Below, piece by piece: positions 33,561 to 41,380 of a stretch of DNA of 64,000 bases. Positions within the stretch are counted from its first letter, which is position 1; each line of letters opens with the position of its first letter. This stretch comes from CAZTQN01 sp964615765 (GTDB taxonomy: Bacteria; Planctomycetota; Phycisphaerae; Phycisphaerales; UBA1924): contig CAZTQN010000014.1 of NCBI GenBank assembly GCA_964615765.1, positions 22,135-86,134 of the forward strand, read 5' to 3'. Under the pieces are notes generated by a model. That model was not told the origin of the DNA and searched no databases. It was given only the letters and a program-made list of their open reading frames with translations. The translations under genes were made by a program, and so were the position numbers.

Positions 33561-33992
33561 TCAGCCCCGCTGGCGGGACTGTTCGAAGCGCACGCGCTCG
33601 ATCAGGTCGCTGTAGAACCGGTGCAGGATGTCGTCGGTCTCGAAAGCCCGCACCATCGCGGCGATCACCTCGGGCGTGGCGCTGGTGCCGGCGACGTCCG
33701 CGGCGATCTCGGCGAGCACTTCGGGCAGGATCTGCTCCGGCGAACGCCCGGCCCGCAGACGCTCGGCGACCTTGGCGGCGAGTTCCGCGTCGGGCTCGAG
33801 GCGCATGAGCCCGCTGGCGCGACCGGCGTCCGCCGAAGCCGCATCCGCCGGAGCGGCCTCCGCCTGGCCCGACGGCTTGGTTGCCGGACGGGGCGTCTGC
33901 GGCGTCACCCGCGCGCGGGGGGCGCCCGGCGAAGCCGGCTCGGACATCGGAGCCGCGGGGGGCACGCCTTCTGGTAGGGAAAAACTGCTCAT
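33561..33992 (-). CDS. Hypothetical sigma-operon partner protein
   Basis: A 143-aa protein. The first ~65 residues are Pro/Ala-rich and disordered. The rest is helical (AELAAKVAERLRAGRSPEQI, EVIAAMVRAFETDDILHRFY). Its ATG overlaps the stop of the sigma factor gene by 4 bp (ATGA), so the two are translationally coupled. The size, tail helices and position suit a small sigma-binding regulator, in the way FlgM binds FliA, but no sequence family is recognised and this is inference. Confidence 0.6.
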   Translation of the reverse strand: MSSFSLPEGVPPAAPMSEPASPGAPRARVTPQTPRPATKPSGQAEAAPADAASADAGRASGLMRLEPDAELAAKVAERLRAGRSPEQILPEVLAEIAADVAGTSATPEVIAAMVRAFETDDILHRFYSDLIERVRFEQSRQRG

Positions 33993-34816
33993 CGGGCACG
34001 CTCTCTGGTGGTCGATCGTCGTGAGGTGGTTGCGCGGGCGTCCGGCGTGGCGGCCCCCGCGCCCGCCCCAGCGCCGGGCCCCGGGCGGCCGGGCGCGTGC
34101 TGGAGCAACTGTTCCGGCCCGAGGCGTTCGCGGAGCAGGTCCAGCCCGCGCTGCAGTTGCCGCAACGCCGTGCCGCGGTGCACGCCCTTCTGGCGGGCCA
34201 CGTCGGCGACGCTGCGCCCGTCGAAGAAGACCTGCCGCACGACGTCGCCCTCGTCGGGCGGAAGTTCGTCGACGGCGCGCCGGATGAAGCGCCGGTCTTC
34301 CTCGGCGGCGGCCTGCTCCGGCGGTGTGTCAGACGGGGCCGGCGCTTCGTCCTCAACCCCGGCGAGCGCCGCCCGCACGATCGTGACGACGCGCTGCCCG
34401 GCCAACTTGAACCGGGCCGCCGCCTCGGCCGCGGTGGTCGGCGTCGCGGTGGTCGCGTCGATATCCGCGGCGACATCGGCGGCGGCCTGATAGGCGGCGC
34501 TCATGACCACGCGCCGCGAGCGCTCCCGGTGCGTGCGCCGAACCAGGTCGTGCATGCGTCCGCGGATGACCGGGTACGCGTATGTCGTGAACCGCGAGGC
34601 GTACTGGTCGGGGCGATAGTGCCGCGCGGCCTCGTGCAGGCCCTCGAGCGCGGCGGCTTCGAGTTCGTCCTCGCGCTGGTCGGGGGCGACGTTGGCCCGG
34701 AACTGCCGCGCGAGTTTGCGGGCGTAGAGCACATAGCTCTCCACCAGGGCCTGCACCAACTCGGGCGCGTTGTCGGGCGCTCGTACGGGCGTCACGTGGA
34801 GATGGTATCGGATCAC
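33989..34816 (-). CDS. Alternative sigma-70 family factor
   Basis: A 275-aa sigma factor with regions 2, 3 and 4, so larger than ECF type. Region 2 is at ~20-105 (LVESYVLYARKLARQFRANV, LEAAALEGLHEAARHYRPDQ, FTTYAYPVIRGRMHDLVRRT), the pattern of group-3 factors such as FliA or SigB. Region 4 is at ~185-235 (LPPDEGDVVRQVFFDGRSVA and HRGTALRQLQRGL). A Gly/Ala/Pro-rich tail follows. The start is GTG at 34816; no in-frame ATG is nearby. It is coupled to the small gene downstream and divergent from an EAL-domain gene. Confidence 0.82.
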   Translation of the reverse strand: MIRYHLHVTPVRAPDNAPELVQALVESYVLYARKLARQFRANVAPDQREDELEAAALEGLHEAARHYRPDQYASRFTTYAYPVIRGRMHDLVRRTHRERSRRVVMSAAYQAAADVAADIDATTATPTTAAEAAARFKLAGQRVVTIVRAALAGVEDEAPAPSDTPPEQAAAEEDRRFIRRAVDELPPDEGDVVRQVFFDGRSVADVARQKGVHRGTALRQLQRGLDLLRERLGPEQLLQHAPGRPGPGAGAGAGAATPDARATTSRRSTTRERAR

Positions 34817-34909
34817 CCCGGGTGCGGCATCGCCCCCTGAGCGGTCGGGAATGCCCGGCCGAAAAGTGCTCCGCCTGTGGCAAAAATGCGGACTGCAAGC
34901 CCGTACAGA

Positions 34910-34937
34910 CCAAGTTGGCGCGATCTTGGGCCGATGG
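34910..34937 (+). promoter_or_regulatory. FliA (sigma-28)-like promoter
   Basis: CCAAGTTG, 12 bases, GCCGATGG resembles the sigma-28 consensus (TAAAGTTT, 11 bases, GCCGATAA). It lies 34-67 bp upstream of the possible starts of the EAL gene. The neighbouring divergent gene encodes a group-3-like sigma factor. Confidence 0.4.
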
Positions 34938-34971
34938 GCTAAGGACCGTCCGCCTCAATGGTTGCGGCAGG

Positions 34972-36828
34972 ATGGTGCGTACAGGTCCGAGAAGAGGGCC
35001 CGTCTTGAGCCAGTCGCGGGACACTCTGAAAACAGGCCAGACGGGGACCACCCCGACGACCGACGTCCGCGCCCAGATCCGGCGCGTGATCGATCAGGCG
35101 CTGGTGCGCACGGTGTTCCAGCCGGTGATCGACAGCCAGGACGGCCTGATCGTCGCCTACGAAGCGCTGACGCGCCCCAGCGCCGACTCGGGCTTCAGCA
35201 CGCCCGACGAGCTCTTCCACGCGGCCCACACGGCCGGGCTGTTGTGGGAACTGGAAGAACTGACGCGGGCGACCGCGTTCGCGACCGCCGTCGACTGGCC
35301 GCGCGATGTCAAGCTGTTCATCAACTCCTCGCCGAGCGTTTTCGGCGATCCGCGCTTCGCAAACTCCTTGGCCCGGCAGGTGAGCGCGTCGGCCGGGTTG
35401 ACGCCGGCGCGCGTGGTGCTCGAGATCACCGAACACGCGGAGACGGCGGACGACGCGAGCCTGGTGGACCAGGTGGACCGTGCGCGCCGGCTGGGGTTCC
35501 AGGTCGCCGTGGACGACGCGGGCGCGGGCACGAGCGGGCTGAACCGCATCATGGTGCTGCGTCCGCAGTGGATCAAGCTCGACCGCCAGTTCTGCCGCGA
35601 CGTGCACCGCGATGGGCTGAAGCAGAACCTGGTGCGGTTCTTCGTGCACTTTGCGCGCAACAGCGGCGTGAACGTCGTCGCGGAAGGTGTCGAGTCGGCC
35701 GACGAACTCGCCGCGCTGATCGCGATCGGCGTGCGGTACACGCAGGGGTACTTCTTTGCCCGCCCGGGCGATCGTGCCCTGACGACCGATCCGACGTTTG
35801 CCGCGGAGATTCGCGAGAAGTGGGCCTCGGTGGAGGCGAGCGTGCCGGAGACGCCGCGCGACTTGCCGCTGGCGCGACTGTGCCGCCCGCTGCTGGTGCT
35901 TCAGGACGCGGCGATCACCTGCGGCGAGGCGCTAGCGCAGGTGGCCCGCCTGCCGGGGCACCTGGGCGTGGTGCTCAAGCCCGAGCGGGCGATTGTCGGG
36001 TGGATCGATGTCGAACGCCTCAGCGCGGCGTGCGTGCAGAACCCCGAGCGGGCCCTGTCGACGATCGTGACGCGGGCCGACCCGACGCTCTCGCCCGAAG
36101 CGACCGTGCCCGACGCCGTCAACGCGATCTGCGCCCGCGATCAGGCTCACCTGGGGGAGCCGGTGCTGATCGCCAGCGGGAGCGAAGTCGTCGGCGGCAT
36201 TCGGACCAAGGACCTCTTGATCGCGATCGCGGCGGAGCACCGCCCGGCGTCGTCGCTCCGCGCGCCGCTGACGGGGCTGCCCACGCGTGTGCGGGCCGAT
36301 CAGCACCTCGAAGAAATGATCGGGCGCTCGTGCGACCCGCTGCTTCGCCAGAGCAGCGTGTACCACGCCGACGTGGCGTTCATCGACGTGCGCTCCTTCG
36401 GCGAGCTCAACGCGCTGCTCGGGTATGACACGGGTGACCGGCTGATCCGCACGCTCGGCGAGCGCTTGCAGCAGGTGGTGGTGCAGGGCGAGTCACGCGT
36501 GTTCGTGGCCCACCTCCGCGATGACCGCTTCATGCTCACGGCGCCAGCGGGCGTGCTGCACCCGCGGCTTCGGGCCTTGATCGACAGTTACGACCCGCGC
36601 GAGCCCGACGCGGACCGGTTCCCGGGGCTGGATGGGCGAGCGCTCGGTCTGCGCGTGCTGCTGATGCCCGATGTCTTCCAGGCCGTGCGGCACCCGCGCG
36701 AGGTGTACCGCCTCGAACAACTCCTCCGGCAGCGGGCCCGCGATCAGGAGCGGTCGCTCCCGGTCGACCGCTCGATCCTGCTGCAACTCGAGAGCGGCTC
36801 GGCCGCCTCGACGCGCTTGGTCGCCTGA
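34972..36828 (+). CDS. EAL phosphodiesterase with CBS pair and degenerate GGDEF
   Basis: About 618 aa (ATG at 34972; TTG at 35005 with GAAGAGGG upstream is an equally good start). The EAL domain comes first and keeps the catalytic set: EALTRP, the Glu of LEITEH, the DD of VDDAG, the Lys of WIKLDRQF, the Glu of AEGVES and TQGYFFARP. It should hydrolyse cyclic di-GMP. Two CBS-like units follow (GWIDVERL, VVGGIRTKDLL). A GGDEF-like domain comes last, with the signature replaced by LRDDR, so it is probably an inactive GTP-binding regulator. No membrane helix, so cytoplasmic. Divergent from an alternative sigma factor. Confidence 0.85.
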   Translation: MVRTGPRRGPVLSQSRDTLKTGQTGTTPTTDVRAQIRRVIDQALVRTVFQPVIDSQDGLIVAYEALTRPSADSGFSTPDELFHAAHTAGLLWELEELTRATAFATAVDWPRDVKLFINSSPSVFGDPRFANSLARQVSASAGLTPARVVLEITEHAETADDASLVDQVDRARRLGFQVAVDDAGAGTSGLNRIMVLRPQWIKLDRQFCRDVHRDGLKQNLVRFFVHFARNSGVNVVAEGVESADELAALIAIGVRYTQGYFFARPGDRALTTDPTFAAEIREKWASVEASVPETPRDLPLARLCRPLLVLQDAAITCGEALAQVARLPGHLGVVLKPERAIVGWIDVERLSAACVQNPERALSTIVTRADPTLSPEATVPDAVNAICARDQAHLGEPVLIASGSEVVGGIRTKDLLIAIAAEHRPASSLRAPLTGLPTRVRADQHLEEMIGRSCDPLLRQSSVYHADVAFIDVRSFGELNALLGYDTGDRLIRTLGERLQQVVVQGESRVFVAHLRDDRFMLTAPAGVLHPRLRALIDSYDPREPDADRFPGLDGRALGLRVLLMPDVFQAVRHPREVYRLEQLLRQRARDQERSLPVDRSILLQLESGSAASTRLVA

Positions 36829-36883
36829 CGCGGCGGTCACGATCGCGGACCTGTTCGAACGCTGCCCCACCTATCGTCGCGGG

Positions 36884-37390
36884 ATGACCGCGCCCGCACA
36901 TGCCAGCGCCGCCGGGCCTGTCCCGCGGATAGCGCCACGATCGCCGGGTTCCGAACGGGCCAGCGCGGGGCGGACGGATCGCGTGTTCGCGGGCATCTCG
37001 GCGGCGGCCCTGCTGACGCTGCTGGGCGTGGCGGCCTGGCTGACACCCGCAGCCAGCGGGCACGGGACGCACACGGGGCTGGGCCTGCCAACGTGCGGGT
37101 GGCTGATCGCCACCGGGCGGCCGTGCCCGACCTGCGGGATGACGACGGCGTTCGCCCACGCGGCGGATTTCAGCCTGCTGGACTCGGTCGTCGCGCAGCC
37201 CTTTGGGGCGATGCTGGCGCTGGCGAGCGCGGTCGGGTTCTGGGGGTGTCTGCACGTGGCGGTGTTCGGTTCGCGCCTGGGCCCGATGGCGGGGCGGCTG
37301 CTCCGGCCGCGGGTGCTGTGGGTGCTGGCGGGGCTGGGGCTGGCGGCGTGGATCTACAAGACGGTCGCGATGGGGAGCGCGGGGGTCTAA
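36884..37390 (+). CDS. DUF2752 membrane protein
   Basis: A 168-aa protein from the ATG at 36884. It carries the DUF2752 signature LPTCGWLIATGRPCPTCGMT between membrane helices, with paired Cys motifs at the membrane face. Helices lie at ~37-57, ~105-128 and ~142-163. DUF2752 proteins are widespread small membrane proteins of unknown role. It starts a plus-strand run of closely spaced genes, with 54 bp to the first lipoprotein gene. Confidence 0.8.
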   Translation: MTAPAHASAAGPVPRIAPRSPGSERASAGRTDRVFAGISAAALLTLLGVAAWLTPAASGHGTHTGLGLPTCGWLIATGRPCPTCGMTTAFAHAADFSLLDSVVAQPFGAMLALASAVGFWGCLHVAVFGSRLGPMAGRLLRPRVLWVLAGLGLAAWIYKTVAMGSAGV

Positions 37391-37444
37391 AGTCTCGCCC
37401 GCCGCGTACGGGAACCGGGGGCCACCGCGGGCGAATCCACCGAC

Positions 37445-38128
37445 ATGACCGCACGCACGCGACAGTTCACGAGATACCTGCCCGCGCTCGCCGGCGCGGC
37501 GCTCGCGCTGGCGAGCCTTTCGCTGGCCGGGTGCACGCTGGGGGCGCTGATCGGCGGGATGGCCGCGAACGCGGAACGCTCCGGCTCGAAGACCGTCAAG
37601 GCCAAGTACACCGGCCTGACGGACAAGAGCTTCGCGGTCGTGATCGCCGCCGACCGGTCGATCCTTGGCGAGGTGCCGGACCTGGTGTCGATCCTGACGC
37701 GCGAGATCTCGCGGCGGATCGCCGACAACGCCGGCGCCAGCGGGATGGTTCCGGCGGATGATGTGCTGCGGTTCCAGTTCCAGCGGCCCGCGTGGGTGGC
37801 GATGTCGCCGACGCAGCTCGCGAAGGAGCTCGAGGTCGATCGGCTGATCTTCATCGACCTGCAGGACTTTGCGCTGACGGACCCCGGCAACCCGTACATC
37901 TGGGCCGGCTCGGCGTCGGGCGTGCTCAACGTGCTCGAGGTCGAGAAAACCGTGAACGGGGAGTTCGGGTATCGCGAGCCGATCTCGGTCGCGTTCCCGG
38001 ACAACGAGGGCCTGGGGCCGGACCAGATTCCGCGGCAGACCGTCACGCTGGAGCTGATGCGCCGGTTTGTGAATCGGGCGAGCTGGATCTTCTACGAGCA
38101 CGAGGAACCGAATGCCATCAAGTATTGA
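37445..38128 (+). CDS. Hypothetical lipoprotein 1
   Basis: A 227-aa lipoprotein with lipobox LAGC (Cys30) after a hydrophobic signal. The mature domain (~50-215) has alternating strands and helices (KSFAVVIAADRSILGEV, AKELEVDRLIFIDLQDFAL), somewhat like the Rossmann-like half of outer-membrane assembly lipoproteins. No family recognised. Its 3' end overlaps the next lipoprotein gene by 17 bp, so the two products are probably made together and may form a pair at the outer membrane. Confidence 0.7.
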   Translation: MTARTRQFTRYLPALAGAALALASLSLAGCTLGALIGGMAANAERSGSKTVKAKYTGLTDKSFAVVIAADRSILGEVPDLVSILTREISRRIADNAGASGMVPADDVLRFQFQRPAWVAMSPTQLAKELEVDRLIFIDLQDFALTDPGNPYIWAGSASGVLNVLEVEKTVNGEFGYREPISVAFPDNEGLGPDQIPRQTVTLELMRRFVNRASWIFYEHEEPNAIKY

Positions 38129-38800
38129 GCGGATCGCACGCCGCGCTGTGTGCTGCGCGGGAATCGCCGCCGGCGCCGTGGCGCTGGCCGCCATGGGCGG
38201 GTGCAACATCGTCGGGCCGATGGGGTTCCTCGTCGGCGGTGAGGAAAAAGTCGACGCGCAGTATCGCCTGCCGGCCGATCGGCCCGCGGTGGTGTTTGTA
38301 GACGATCGGTCGAGCGTGCTGCCGTCGCGTGCGGCGCGGTCGCGCGTGGCCCAGGCGGCGGAGCAGACGCTGCTCTCCGGCGGGGCCGCGGGCAAGAGCG
38401 ACATCATCTCTTCCGAGGCGATCAGCCCCGTGCTGGGCGCCGAGCGCTTCGCCCGGCCGACGGGCATCGCGGAAGTTGGCACGGCCGTCGGCGCCAAGAC
38501 GGTGGTGTACGCGACGATCGACCGGTTTGCGCTCTCGCCCGATGGTGCGGAGTTTTCGCCGACGGCGACGGCGCGCGTGAAGGTTGTTGACGCCGAGACC
38601 AAGCAGCGGTTGTTCCCGGATGCGCCGGAAGAGTGGTACACGCTTTCGTTCACCATGCCCGTGCGTCAGGGGGACGTGCCCAAGACCGACGCCGAGCGGG
38701 CCCGCGCCGAGGCGGAACTGGCCGACCGTCTGGGTGTGATGATCGGGCGCATCTTCGTGAAGCACGACCGGCGCGACCCCAACCCGCGCATCGGGCAATG
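38112..38800 (+). CDS. Hypothetical lipoprotein 2
   Basis: A 229-aa lipoprotein with lipobox MGGC (Cys31). The mature part starts NIVGPMGFLVGGEEKVDAQY, then a strand/helix domain with VVFVDDRSSVLPSRAARSRV and TAVGAKTVVYATIDRFAL, the same general layout as lipoprotein 1. It overlaps that gene by 17 bp and the downstream glycosyltransferase-like gene by 4 bp (ATGA). It may be a diverged paralogue of lipoprotein 1; a structural comparison would settle that. Function unknown. Confidence 0.7.
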
Positions 38801-40030
38801 AGCGACGCCGCGTCCCACCCGGCCGTGCTGCACCTGGTCTCGCCCGCAACATGCGGGGACGAGGCGGTGATGATGTGCGCGGCGGTGATGCGGTCGTGCC
38901 CAACGGTGCGGCAACGGGTGGTGATCCTGGGCAGCCGCGGACAGGCACGCCGCGCTCGGAGCATGGGGTTGGCGGTGGAGGAACATCTGGGCGTGTCCGA
39001 CGGGCGCCCGCAGGCGGCGTGGCGCAGCGTGGCGCGCGTGCTGGGCGCGTGGGCAAAGGCGGGGCGTCCGTTTCATCTCGTGCACGCGTGGTGCGGGGCG
39101 ACGCTTCGGGCGGCCCGCCTGGCGGCCCCCGGCACGCCGCGGGTCGCGACGTTCGCGTGGGCGCCGTCGATCGAGGCCCACGGGTCCGCGTGGAGTGAGC
39201 CGCTCGGCGCGCTGCGCGGAGCGCTGTTTCCGGCGAGCCCGCACGAGGCGCTCGCGGTGTTCAACGACGACGACCGGCCGGCGGTCGAGCGGTTCAACGA
39301 CGCCTGCGGGACCAGCCGCGGGGTGCGGTTCGATGTCGCGAGCGCGCGTGTGCGCCGGCTGGATGTTCCGCGAGCGCTGGCGCCGCTGCCGCCTCGCGGC
39401 GTGAGCCGGGCGGAACTGGGCCTAAGCCCGGAGGATCGGGCGGTGCTGCTGGTGAGTGCGGAGCCGTCGCGTGCCGACGGGCTGGGCTTCGCGTTCGCGA
39501 CAGGCTTGATCTATCTCTTAGGGCATCGCGTGGTCGGGCTGATGACGCGCGACACGGCGGACGTGCGCCGGGCGGCGCGGTTTGTTCGTCTGCACGGGCG
39601 GCGCTGGGGCGTGGTCGTGTCCGATGCGCCGGTGGCGACGCTGCTCGCGGCGAGCGATGCCGTGGTGTTTGATCCGGGCAAAGAAGACAGCACGCCAGGG
39701 CCGGTGCTGTGCCACCTGGCCCACGCGGCGGGGGTGCGGATCGTCACGCCGCTGGCGGAGGGCGACGCGGGTAGGCGGGCGGGGCTGCATCCGGTCTGCC
39801 TGCCGGTCGTGCGGAAGTCGTCGGCGATCGCGGCGGGCGTGGCGACGGCGCTGGCGGAGCCGATGCCGACGGCGCTGCGGGCGCCCGGCGGGGATCATCA
39901 CGATGTCGCGGGCGGGGCGGGGCACGACATCCCGGCGCTGTGGGCGGAGATGCTGGGGCGTGCGACGACGCCGCGGCCGCTGCCTGTGCCGGCGATCGCC
40001 ACGCATTCGCCGATGGTGCAGCCGGCATGA
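38798..40030 (+). CDS. Glycosyltransferase-like (GT-B fold) protein
   Basis: A 410-aa protein with a two-domain Rossmann layout. The N-terminal half opens with VLHLVSPATCGDEAVMMCAA and contains FHLVHAWCGATLRAAR. The C-terminal half has RAVLLVSAEPSRADGLGFAF, VVSDAPVATLLAASDAVVFD and PVLCHLAHAAGVRIVTP, which match the order of GT4-like glycosyltransferases. The usual E-x7-E motif is only partly present (DPGKEDSTPGPVLCHLAHA), so activity is uncertain. The ATG overlaps the upstream lipoprotein stop, and its stop overlaps the phosphatase start, both by 4 bp. A role in cell-surface glycans is inference from fold. Confidence 0.65.
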   Translation: MSDAASHPAVLHLVSPATCGDEAVMMCAAVMRSCPTVRQRVVILGSRGQARRARSMGLAVEEHLGVSDGRPQAAWRSVARVLGAWAKAGRPFHLVHAWCGATLRAARLAAPGTPRVATFAWAPSIEAHGSAWSEPLGALRGALFPASPHEALAVFNDDDRPAVERFNDACGTSRGVRFDVASARVRRLDVPRALAPLPPRGVSRAELGLSPEDRAVLLVSAEPSRADGLGFAFATGLIYLLGHRVVGLMTRDTADVRRAARFVRLHGRRWGVVVSDAPVATLLAASDAVVFDPGKEDSTPGPVLCHLAHAAGVRIVTPLAEGDAGRRAGLHPVCLPVVRKSSAIAAGVATALAEPMPTALRAPGGDHHDVAGGAGHDIPALWAEMLGRATTPRPLPVPAIATHSPMVQPA

Positions 40031-40581
40031 CGGCACCGCGTTCGCCATCACCGCAGCCCGAGCCCGGGCGACCGCCGCTGGCCCATGTGCGGCGCGTGAT
40101 GTTCGTGTGTCTGGGCAACATCTGCCGCTCGCCGCTGGCGCAGGGGGTGTTCGAGCATCTGGCGGTCGCCCGCGATGTCCGCGACGATCTCACCATCGCT
40201 TCGTGCGGGACGGGGCACTGGCACGTGGGCGACCCGCCGGACCATCGCTCGATCGCCGTCGCCAGGGCGCACGGCGTGCACCTGCGCTCGCGCGGGCGGC
40301 AGCTCGACGCGTCGTGCGACTTCACCGCGTTCGATCTGCTGGTGCCGATGGACCGGTCGAACATGCGCAACCTGCTCGCGGCGGGGTGCCCGAAGGATCG
40401 GGCCCGGCTGCTGCTGGAGTTCGCGCCGCCCGCCGCGCTGGTCGAGCATCCCGAGGCGGCGCGAACGCTGGAAGTGCCGGACCCGTACCATGGCACGCCG
40501 GCCGACTTCGAGCGGGTGTACCGCCTGGTCCACGCGGGCGCGGAGGGATTGCTGGATGCGATCGTCGGACCGTCGGCCTGA
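40027..40581 (+). CDS. Low-molecular-weight protein-tyrosine phosphatase
   Basis: A 184-aa phosphatase. The P-loop CLGNICRS (C-x5-R-S) follows a short N-terminal extension, and the catalytic Asp lies in VPDPYHGT near the C-terminus, as in the LMW-PTP family (Wzb, Etp). Family members dephosphorylate tyrosine kinases of polysaccharide export or arginine-phosphorylated proteins. The ATG at 40027 overlaps the upstream stop (ATGA), so it is coupled to the glycosyltransferase-like gene, consistent with a role in surface polysaccharide control. It overlaps the downstream pseudopilin gene by 26 bp. Confidence 0.9.
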   Translation: MTAPRSPSPQPEPGRPPLAHVRRVMFVCLGNICRSPLAQGVFEHLAVARDVRDDLTIASCGTGHWHVGDPPDHRSIAVARAHGVHLRSRGRQLDASCDFTAFDLLVPMDRSNMRNLLAAGCPKDRARLLLEFAPPAALVEHPEAARTLEVPDPYHGTPADFERVYRLVHAGAEGLLDAIVGPSA

Positions 40582-41374
40582 GCCCGCACGCCCGCCTGCC
40601 TTCACACTGATCGAACTGCTGGTCGTCATCGCGATCATCGCGCTGCTCATCGGCATCCTGCTGCCCGCGCTCGGTGCCGCGCGCCAGTCGGCACGCACCA
40701 CCGCTTGCGGCGCACGCCTGCAGCAGCTCGGCGTCGCGCTGGCCGCGTACACGCTCGACTTCGACCGCACGCTGCCGCAGTTCACCGTCGACGTCGGCGG
40801 GCAGCAGGTCATCATCGGCACGCTGTTCGGCGGCAAGAAGGGCACGCTGCCGGCTTTCGGGATCAACGAGGTCGGCGCCGAGCGTCGCCCGCTGAACCCG
40901 TACGTTCTCAACGGGCTGACGCCGCCGCCCGATGCGTCGGACGAGCCGTTCGAGGTCGAGGTGTTCCGCTCGCCGTGCGACCGCGGCGGGCTGGTGCCGT
41001 TCGTCGGACGCGTCAAGTCGATGTACGACCTGCTGGGCAGCAGCTACACGCTCAACGATCGCGCGCTGAAACTCACACCCGGCGAGGCCGAGCGGGCCAC
41101 GCTGGTGCCCAACACCGGCGGACGCATGCCCGAGGTCGTCAACCCGTCCAAGACCTGGGTCATCGGCGGGCACAGCGTGTACAACGCCGACGAAGGCGGC
41201 GACCGCGAGCACCGCTGGTACGGCCCCGCCGACTCGCAAGAAGCCGTCCGCGCCAATCTGCTGTTCGTCGACGCGCACGTCGGCATGGGGCTGCGCGTGC
41301 CGCGTCAGCCGTCCAACACCACGCCCGAGTACACCTTCCTGCCGTCGCCCGACTGGTTTGACCTGAACCCGTGA
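40556..41374 (+). CDS. Type II/IV pseudopilin-like protein with long globular domain
   Basis: A 272-aa protein. The N-terminus has the prepilin signature: a short basic leader, then AFTLIELLVVIAIIALLIGI with the Glu at position +5 and Ala where Gly usually precedes the cleavage site. The C-terminal globular part ends in a segment (HRWYGPADSQEAVRANLLFV, DAHVGMGL) like the H-X9-DG proteins common in planctomycetes. The ATG at 40556 has GAGGGATTG upstream and lies inside the phosphatase gene. The product should be processed by a prepilin peptidase and assembled in a pseudopilus or kept in the membrane. Confidence 0.85.
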   Translation: MRSSDRRPEPARPPAFTLIELLVVIAIIALLIGILLPALGAARQSARTTACGARLQQLGVALAAYTLDFDRTLPQFTVDVGGQQVIIGTLFGGKKGTLPAFGINEVGAERRPLNPYVLNGLTPPPDASDEPFEVEVFRSPCDRGGLVPFVGRVKSMYDLLGSSYTLNDRALKLTPGEAERATLVPNTGGRMPEVVNPSKTWVIGGHSVYNADEGGDREHRWYGPADSQEAVRANLLFVDAHVGMGLRVPRQPSNTTPEYTFLPSPDWFDLNP

Positions 41375-41380
41375 GCGCCG

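Noticed and set aside
36536..38656. Open frame of ~700 codons on the minus strand across four plus-strand genes
   Set aside because: It crosses several genes with lipoprotein signals and known domains; its composition (Arg/Pro/His) is non-coding in style.
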